Source: Clostridiales bacterium (GTDB taxonomy: Bacteria > Bacillota > Clostridia > Oscillospirales > QAMX01). From it: a stretch of 11,532 nt of DNA. The notes beneath the pieces were generated by a model. That model saw only the letters and a program-made list of their open reading frames with translations, did not search any database and was not told the origin of the DNA. Shown here piece after piece: positions 6,714-11,532 of this stretch. Position numbers and translations under genes: made by a program. Position 1 is the first letter of the stretch. Every line of letters starts with the position of its first letter. The DNA lies in the NCBI GenBank assembly GCA_016285815.1, contig JAEERN010000047.1, forward strand, positions 1 to 11,532. Direction: 5' to 3'.

Positions 6714-6729
6714 CGCGAAGAGAAGAGGA

Positions 6730-9453
6730 TCAGAGCGTTTCGGTCTTCAGGGCCTCGACGGGGTTGTCGCGGCGGATCTTGGCCGTCGAATAGAGCATGG
6801 TGGCGAACACCACGGCGAAGACGCTGCCCACGGCGATGACGACGCTCTGCCACGGGATGAAGAAGCGCATCTCCACGGCCTGGCCGACGATGCGGTAGAG
6901 CAGATAGGTGACGGCGCCCGCGGCGGGCAGGCCGAAGAGCAGGCCCCGCAGCCCGTAGATGACGCATTCGTAGTCCATCATGCGCCGGAAGGAGCGCCGG
7001 GACATGCCCACCGAGCGGAGCATGGCGAACTCGCGCCGCCGCAGGAAGATGCCGGTGGAGACCGTGTTGAACACGTTGGCCACGGCGATGAGGGAGATCA
7101 GCGTGATGAACCCGTAGGAGAACACGTTGATGACGTCCAGCAGGAGCCGCTCGCCGTTGCTGATCTCGCGCAGGTCCTGAAGCAGGTAGGAGGGACGTCC
7201 CAGCTCGTCCGGCCCCAGCTCGTCCAGCACCGCGCGCATGGCCTCCGCCGCGGCGGCGTGATCCGAGGCGGTGAAGAAGAACTCGGCGTGGTCGAAGGCC
7301 ATCGGCAGTTCGCCGGCGCGGGAGGCGGGCAAAAAGACGGTGGGCCGGTCGTTGGCGACGCCGAAGAAGGGACGGACGTCCGCCGGGGCCAGGGTCACGG
7401 GCGTCCGGACGGTCTGCTCCTCTTCGGTGAGCAGTACGGCCCGGTCGGGGTCCACGTCGTAGGGCGGCTCGCCGCGCCAGAGCTCCAGCGCGTAATCCTC
7501 GCGCAGATAGCGATAGCGAAGCTCGCCGTCGGGGCCGGGCACGATGTCGAACAGGAGATACCCCTCTTCCGGCGGCCGGGCGGACAGAAGCGCCGCCGCC
7601 ATGGGCGCCGCGCCGGAGCGGAACAGGTCGAAGCTGCGCCAGCGGGTCCCGCCGGGAGCGGACAGGCGGACGGCGATCTGGCCGAAGACCGGGCCGGCGA
7701 TCGCCGGCGCGGACAGCAGGGCCTCGGCGTCCAGACCGTTGCTGCGGCAGACGGTGCGGAAGGTCTCGTCGTCCACCAGACACACGATTGCGTCGGCGGA
7801 GAGGTCCTGGCTGAAAAAGGACTGTTCCCGGGCGTCGGCGCTCAGGGCGGACTCGTCGACCTGAAGCCGGGCGAGATAGGAATAGCGGGCGCAGGCGCGC
7901 TTGTCCACGGTGGGCGCGGCGGCAAGCCGGGACAGCAGCTGGTCGGCGTCCTCCGCGCCGGACAGGGAAACGTACAGGTCCGCGGCGTTCGGGTCCGCGA
8001 CCCCGTCCATCGAGGCCCGCAGATAGGCGCAGAAGGACGAGGCGGAGATGAACAGCGTGACGCTCAGAAACAGCGAGAGCACCGTGGCGCGATAGCGCTT
8101 CCGGTTGCGCTTGAAGTTCTTGGCGGCCATCATGCCCTCAAAGCCGAACAGGCGGCTGGTCAGCATCCGGGTGCGGACGTCCCGCGGGCGGATGCGGATG
8201 TCCCGGGTCTGGCGGATGGCCTCGATGGGCGAGATGCGAAGGGCCCTTCCCGCGGGGATCCACGCGGCGATCAGCGTGGTCGCCAGACAGATCGCCGCGG
8301 CCCCGCCCAGCGCGCCGGGGCTCAGGACCAGATGGATGCGCAGGGGCGTGTTGGCCAGATACGAGAACGCGTCGCCCAGCGCCCAGAGGGTGACGCCGAG
8401 GCCGACGCAGCCCACGACCGCGCCGAGCAGGATCCCCGCCGCGCCCAGGACCAGCGCCTCGAACAGCACGGTCCCGCGGATCTGGCGCCGCGTGGCGCCG
8501 ACGGACTTCAGGATGCCGAACTGACGGGTCCGCTCGGAGACGGAGATGGAAAACGCGTTGTAGATCAGCGAGATCGAGCCGAAGACGATCAGAGCCACCA
8601 ACACGGCGGCAAAGCCGTACAGCATGGACTGGAGGTTCCGGTTGCGGACGCCGCCGAAGAACATCAGCAGGTCCCGGTGGGGCATGAGCCGCTCGGAGAC
8701 CGCGTTCTGGTCAAAGTACGGGAAAAACCGGGCGGGGTCCTTCATCGTGAACAGCACCGAGACGTCGGTCTCCGGCGCGTCGCCCCGCGTCAGGCACAGA
8801 AAGGCGGGCGAGCCGCCGTCGGTCATCAGCGGAAGGTTCAGCCGGGACCACAGGCCTACCACCGTAAAGGTCCGGCTCTCGCCCCCGGCCAGCGTCTCCG
8901 ACAGCGCCTCCGCGCCGGACCCGTCGTCGGAGAACTCGAGCCCGTCGGAGAGCGACAAGGCGCGGCCGTCCGCGGCGAGCCGCCGCCCCAGGGACAGCGT
9001 CAGCGCCGAGCCGACGCCGACGTTTCCCGGCAGGGCCGCCGCGGTCTCTTCGGACAGGATCAGCTCGGAGCCGTTTTCCGGCAGACGGCCGGCGGAGAGC
9101 TTGACCGTGACCAGGTCGAAGAACGCCTCGTCGGCGGCGGCCACGGCGACGTAGGGCTTGACGGGGTCGACGCTCTCGGACGGGGCGAAGCCCACGGTCC
9201 GCAGATACGAGACCCGGTCCATGGCGTCGGTGGCGGCCCGGGCGGCCGTCTCGCCGTCCAGCCCGTAGTAAAGGCCGTGATAGGCGCCGGTGCGGTCGAT
9301 CTCGGCCTGCTTCAGAAAGGACAGTCCGCTTTGGGCGCCCTCGAGGACGGCGGTGAACAGCGCCATGGACAGGGTCACGCCGATCAGCGTGACCAGCGTC
9401 CGCATGCGGTTCCGGCGCAGCGAGCGAAGCGTGTATCGCTGAAAGACGTTCAT
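6730..9453 (-). CDS. FtsX/MacB-type ABC transporter permease, 907 residues
   Basis: This permease starts at ATG 9453-9451, seven bases after GGGGGA (9466-9461), and overlaps the stop of the ATPase gene in an ATGA arrangement, so the two are translationally coupled. The predicted layout is: helix 1 near residues 17-37, an extracytoplasmic domain (about 38-275), three helices (about 277-300, 332-357, 380-400) with the FtsX coupling motif RQFGILKSVGATRRQIR, a fifth helix (455-476), a second extracytoplasmic domain (about 477-775), and three last helices with the parallel motif REFAMLRSVGMSRRSFR. It is thus two tandem MacB_PCD-FtsX units, 1+3+1+3. In this family the protein does mechanical work (lipoprotein extraction, peptide export or antibiotic-peptide resistance) rather than classic transport. 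No assignment to a specific function is possible; the role is probably cell-envelope related. Confidence 0.9.
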   Translation of the reverse strand: MNVFQRYTLRSLRRNRMRTLVTLIGVTLSMALFTAVLEGAQSGLSFLKQAEIDRTGAYHGLYYGLDGETAARAATDAMDRVSYLRTVGFAPSESVDPVKPYVAVAAADEAFFDLVTVKLSAGRLPENGSELILSEETAAALPGNVGVGSALTLSLGRRLAADGRALSLSDGLEFSDDGSGAEALSETLAGGESRTFTVVGLWSRLNLPLMTDGGSPAFLCLTRGDAPETDVSVLFTMKDPARFFPYFDQNAVSERLMPHRDLLMFFGGVRNRNLQSMLYGFAAVLVALIVFGSISLIYNAFSISVSERTRQFGILKSVGATRRQIRGTVLFEALVLGAAGILLGAVVGCVGLGVTLWALGDAFSYLANTPLRIHLVLSPGALGGAAAICLATTLIAAWIPAGRALRISPIEAIRQTRDIRIRPRDVRTRMLTSRLFGFEGMMAAKNFKRNRKRYRATVLSLFLSVTLFISASSFCAYLRASMDGVADPNAADLYVSLSGAEDADQLLSRLAAAPTVDKRACARYSYLARLQVDESALSADAREQSFFSQDLSADAIVCLVDDETFRTVCRSNGLDAEALLSAPAIAGPVFGQIAVRLSAPGGTRWRSFDLFRSGAAPMAAALLSARPPEEGYLLFDIVPGPDGELRYRYLREDYALELWRGEPPYDVDPDRAVLLTEEEQTVRTPVTLAPADVRPFFGVANDRPTVFLPASRAGELPMAFDHAEFFFTASDHAAAAEAMRAVLDELGPDELGRPSYLLQDLREISNGERLLLDVINVFSYGFITLISLIAVANVFNTVSTGIFLRRREFAMLRSVGMSRRSFRRMMDYECVIYGLRGLLFGLPAAGAVTYLLYRIVGQAVEMRFFIPWQSVVIAVGSVFAVVFATMLYSTAKIRRDNPVEALKTETL

Positions 9454-10142
9454 AGCGCGCTCCCCCGGATGCGCTCGTCGCGGACGATGCGGCCGTCCTC
9501 CACGGACAGGATCCGGTCGGCCTGCAGCGCGATGGACTCGTCGTGGGTGATGACGATGAGCGTCTGGCCATAGCGGCGGTTGGAGAGCTTCAGCAGCTCG
9601 ACGATCTCCTGACTGTTCTTCGAGTCTAGATTGCCCGTGGGCTCGTCGGCCAGCACCACCGCCGGCGCGTTGATCAGCGCGCGTCCGATGGAGACGCGCT
9701 GCTGCTCGCCGCCGGAGAGCTGGTTGGGCAGGTGGGTCCGCCGGGCGGACAGGCCCAGCGTGTCGATCAGCTCCTCGAGCCGCTCGACGTTGACGCGCCG
9801 GCCGTCCATCAGCAGCGGCAGCGTGATGTTTTCCACCACGTTCAGCACGGGGATCAGGTTGTAGAACTGGTAAATCAGCCCCACCTGACGGCGGCGGAAG
9901 ATGGCGAGCTGGTCCTCGCTGCGGGCATAGACGTCCTCTCCCTCCACCAGAACGCGGCCGGAGGTCGGCCGGTCGACGCCGCCGATGGTGTGCAGCAGCG
10001 TGGATTTACCCGAGCCGGAGGGCCCGATGATGGCGACGAAGTCGCCCTTTTCCACGGAGAACGAGACGTTGTCCAGCGCGCGGACGGCCGTTTCGCCCGA
10101 GCCGTAGACCCTGGTCAGGTTTTCCACTCTTAAGATTTCCAT
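9450..10142 (-). CDS. LolD/MacB-family ABC transporter ATP-binding protein
   Basis: I place the start at ATG 10142-10140, giving 230 residues beginning MEILRVENLTRVYG, the standard length and start for LolD/MacB ATPases. The open frame continues upstream to 10292, but that extra part is low-quality coding sequence and contains the predicted promoter. The motifs are complete: Walker A GPSGSGKS (40-47), Q92 in the YQFYNLIPVLNVVENI stretch typical of this subfamily, LSGGE (142-146), Walker B ending D166 with E167, PTGNLD, and H200. It energises the permease encoded immediately downstream, with which it overlaps by four bases. A purine-rich ribosome binding site, AAGGGGGA, lies 11 bases before the start, slightly farther than usual. 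Confidence 0.92.
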   Translation of the reverse strand: MEILRVENLTRVYGSGETAVRALDNVSFSVEKGDFVAIIGPSGSGKSTLLHTIGGVDRPTSGRVLVEGEDVYARSEDQLAIFRRRQVGLIYQFYNLIPVLNVVENITLPLLMDGRRVNVERLEELIDTLGLSARRTHLPNQLSGGEQQRVSIGRALINAPAVVLADEPTGNLDSKNSQEIVELLKLSNRRYGQTLIVITHDESIALQADRILSVEDGRIVRDERIRGSAL

Positions 10143-10187
10143 GTCGTGACAGTTCCCCCTTCTTTGCAGGATCCTTTCTTCCCTTAC

Positions 10188-10247
10188 AGGATAACACGCC
10201 AAAGTGACAATTCGGTGACAGCGGGGGCGAAAAGAAAAAATTTTTTT
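10188..10247 (-). promoter_or_regulatory. Candidate response-regulator-controlled promoter (Pho-box-like direct repeat) for the ABC operon
   Basis: Read on the minus strand, bases 10221-10204 hold two CTGTCA/TTGTCA half-sites whose starts are 11 bases apart, each followed by C. I count 14 of 18 matches to the Escherichia coli Pho-box consensus. Exactly ten bases further comes TATCCT (10193-10188), a four-of-six -10 hexamer; in PhoB-activated promoters the box takes the place of the -35 and sits about this far from the -10. An A6T7 tract (10235-10247) lies upstream like an UP element or bend. A third CTGTCAC lies at 10152-10146, just before the ATPase start. The regulator could be any OmpR/PhoB-family protein. 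Confidence 0.5.
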
Positions 10248-10290
10248 CGCGGGCGGAGGGGCGCGCGGCGGAAAGCCCGAGCCGGGCGGC

Positions 10291-10326
10291 AAAAAAGCCC
10301 GCTTCGCCGGCGGGGGCGAAGCGGGC
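10291..10326 (-). terminator. Intrinsic terminator of the lipoprotein gene
   Basis: On the minus strand, bases 10326-10315 pair perfectly with 10308-10297 (12 bp) around a six-base loop, and six T follow directly (10296-10291). It begins 18 bases after the lipoprotein stop codon. It isolates that gene from the ABC operon transcribed in the same direction downstream. Confidence 0.92.
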
Positions 10327-10343
10327 GGTGCGGCGGGGCCGTT

Positions 10344-11492
10344 TCAGCGGACGCAGACGAAGGTGAACCAGACGCCGTCCCCGGCGGGACGGCCGGTGAC
10401 CACCTGACCGTCGGCGATGGCCGGGGCCGCGCCCGGCCCGCCGATCTCGAGGAAGGCGAAGACCTCGCCCTCGTCAAAGGCCGACGCGTCCGGCACGGGC
10501 AGGCCGCAGGCCTTGCCGAGCGCCTCGTAGAAGGCCGTGACGTCGCCGTCGGGGGAAACGTCGTCCGGCACGGGGAGGGTCCCTTGGCCCAGTTCGCCGC
10601 GAAGCACGGCAAAGTGGTACCACAGCCACAGCACGGAGGAATAGTCCCGCAGAGAACCGACCCGCGCGGACAGGATCACGCCGCTTCCGGCCGCGGGGGC
10701 GCCGCAATAGCGGAAGCTGCCGCTGCCGGCGACGTCCGCGTAGTCGGTCCGGTGGGAGGAAGGCCCGACGGGGACCGGATCGTCGTACAGACCGGCCGGC
10801 GCGATCCCCCGCTGCTGATGATGCCGGGCGGCCGGGCCGAGGTATTCCAGCGCATAGCCGTCCGCCAGACGGCGGTCGACGCGCCAGAAGGTGAGGAAAA
10901 CGGTGTGAGAGCCCGCCTCGGCGCCGGCGTCCTCGCCGGGCGCCGGGGAAGGCGCGGCGGAAAGCGGATGGTACCCCCCGAGCTCCGCGGTGATCCGGAG
11001 GACCGAACCGGAAAGCGAGACCGAATAGTCGGAGACCGGGGCATAGCCGCTGCCGCCGTCGGTGTCGACGGTGAGAAGGAGATAGTTTTTCTCAAAGAAC
11101 GCGTCGTCGGCCGCCGCGCGCACAAGGGAGAAGCCGTCGGGGAGAAACAGGTCCTCCGTCAGAAAAGAGGTCAGCCGATCCGTTTCCGCCGCGGAACCGA
11201 GCAGGAAAGCGGCTTCCGCATAGGAAAAGGGTCCGCCGCAGACGGTGAACGTGTTTCCGATGAGCTCGACGCCCTCTTCCGGCGAGACCGGCCCGGCGGT
11301 GGCGGCCTCCGTGGTCGTCGCTTCGGAGGTCGTTGTTTCCGTGGTCGTCGCCTCGGTGGACGCGGCTTCGGTGGTCGTCGCTTCCGAGGAGGCGCCTGTC
11401 GCCGTCCCTGTTGGGACCGCCGGCTCGACGGGGCCGCAGGCGGCCAGCAGCAGGACCGGGATCAGCAGAAGTGCGAGAAGGGATCGCTTCAT
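10344..11492 (-). CDS. Secreted lipoprotein of unknown function with a Thr/Glu-rich linker
   Basis: The 382-residue product starts at ATG 11492-11490, nine bases after a perfect AAGGAGG (11508-11502). It has a short basic start, a hydrophobic core, and the lipobox LAAC with the lipidated Cys at residue 19, so it should be anchored to the outer face of the membrane. A low-complexity linker (about 22-68) rich in Thr, Ser, Glu and Ala lifts the rest from the surface. Residues about 72-382 look globular. The portion FFEKNYLLLTVDTDGGSGY and the following beta-rich stretch resemble a pattern often seen in clostridial lipoproteins and, loosely, PrcB-type C-terminal domains. I do not recognise a catalytic motif. 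The gene stands alone with its own terminator. It is close to the ABC operon on the same strand, but nothing shows that they work together. Confidence 0.82.
   Translation of the reverse strand: MKRSLLALLLIPVLLLAACGPVEPAVPTGTATGASSEATTTEAASTEATTTETTTSEATTTEAATAGPVSPEEGVELIGNTFTVCGGPFSYAEAAFLLGSAAETDRLTSFLTEDLFLPDGFSLVRAAADDAFFEKNYLLLTVDTDGGSGYAPVSDYSVSLSGSVLRITAELGGYHPLSAAPSPAPGEDAGAEAGSHTVFLTFWRVDRRLADGYALEYLGPAARHHQQRGIAPAGLYDDPVPVGPSSHRTDYADVAGSGSFRYCGAPAAGSGVILSARVGSLRDYSSVLWLWYHFAVLRGELGQGTLPVPDDVSPDGDVTAFYEALGKACGLPVPDASAFDEGEVFAFLEIGGPGAAPAIADGQVVTGRPAGDGVWFTFVCVR
11301..11390 (-). repeat. Three tandem 30-bp repeats coding the lipoprotein linker
   Basis: The plus-strand word GTGGTCGTCGC begins at 11311, 11341 and 11371, an exact 30-base period. 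On the coding strand this gives three degenerate ten-residue units at residues 35-64: SSEATTTEAA, STEATTTETT and TSEATTTEAA. The repeats stay in frame, so unit number could vary between strains and change the linker length without breaking the gene. Confidence 0.85.
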
Positions 11493-11532
11493 GGAAAAGT
11501 GCCTCCTTTTTTGAGATCCGGGCGAAAAAAAC

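Noticed and set aside
4730..6793. A 687-codon plus-strand frame overlapping exporter 2
   Set aside because: It is out of frame with the motif-complete exporter, rich in Arg, Gly, Ala and Pro, and shows no family pattern.
7258..9573. A 771-codon plus-strand frame antisense to the permease
   Set aside because: Composition is shadow-like, with no domain pattern, whereas the opposite strand has clear FtsX motifs and a coupled start.
10143..10292. N-terminal extension of the LolD-type ATPase up to 10292
   Set aside because: It would add 50 residues unlike the family and would overlap the predicted promoter; the start at 10142 gives the normal length.
1..11532. CRISPR arrays, tRNA or rRNA genes, insertion sequences
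   Set aside because: No spaced direct repeats of CRISPR size, no tRNA-like or rRNA-like sequence, no transposase and no terminal inverted repeats were seen.

Overview
The window is GC-rich, with strong AGGAGG-type ribosome binding sites, occasional TTG/GTG starts, a RicT (YaaT) gene directly after what looks like the end of holB, and a Thr-rich-linker lipoprotein. This fits a high-GC, Gram-positive-type Clostridia-like Firmicute, perhaps an uncultured gut lineage; no finer placement can be supported.

Layout. Bases 1-1080 (+) hold the tail of a probable holB (DNA polymerase III delta') and a complete ricT. Bases 1142-6713 (+) form a self-contained export operon: a near-consensus sigma-A promoter, a 5' stem, a 45-codon leader ORF with a perfect Shine-Dalgarno, a strong intrinsic terminator whose 5' arm can alternatively pair with a segment inside the leader ORF, then ABC half-exporter 1, a DUF1854-type soluble protein and ABC half-exporter 2. 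Both exporters carry an unusual cytosolic N-terminal extension: a PH-like-looking region followed by a CxxC...CxxC zinc-ribbon-like motif. Strong hairpins separate this operon from the convergent minus-strand genes.

Bases 6730-10250 (-) hold a second export-type system: a LolD/MacB-family ATPase and a 907-residue FtsX-type permease, coupled by an ATGA overlap. The promoter region contains a direct repeat resembling a PhoB/OmpR-family response-regulator box, correctly placed ahead of a -10-like element. Bases 10291-11508 (-) hold a separate lipoprotein gene with its own perfect-stem terminator and a 30-bp tandem repeat coding its linker.

How it may work together. The most interesting system is the leader-attenuator plus ABC/DUF1854/ABC operon. 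By its layout it looks like ribosome-mediated transcription attenuation of an exporter, similar in logic to bmrB-bmrCD of Bacillus subtilis. A ribosome stalled early in the leader would leave bases 1334-1346 free to disarm the terminator and turn on the exporter. The transporter architecture, with a separate DUF1854 subunit and matched N-terminal modules on both halves, suggests a complex with a cytosolic regulatory or substrate-handling assembly. The substrate cannot be read from the sequence.
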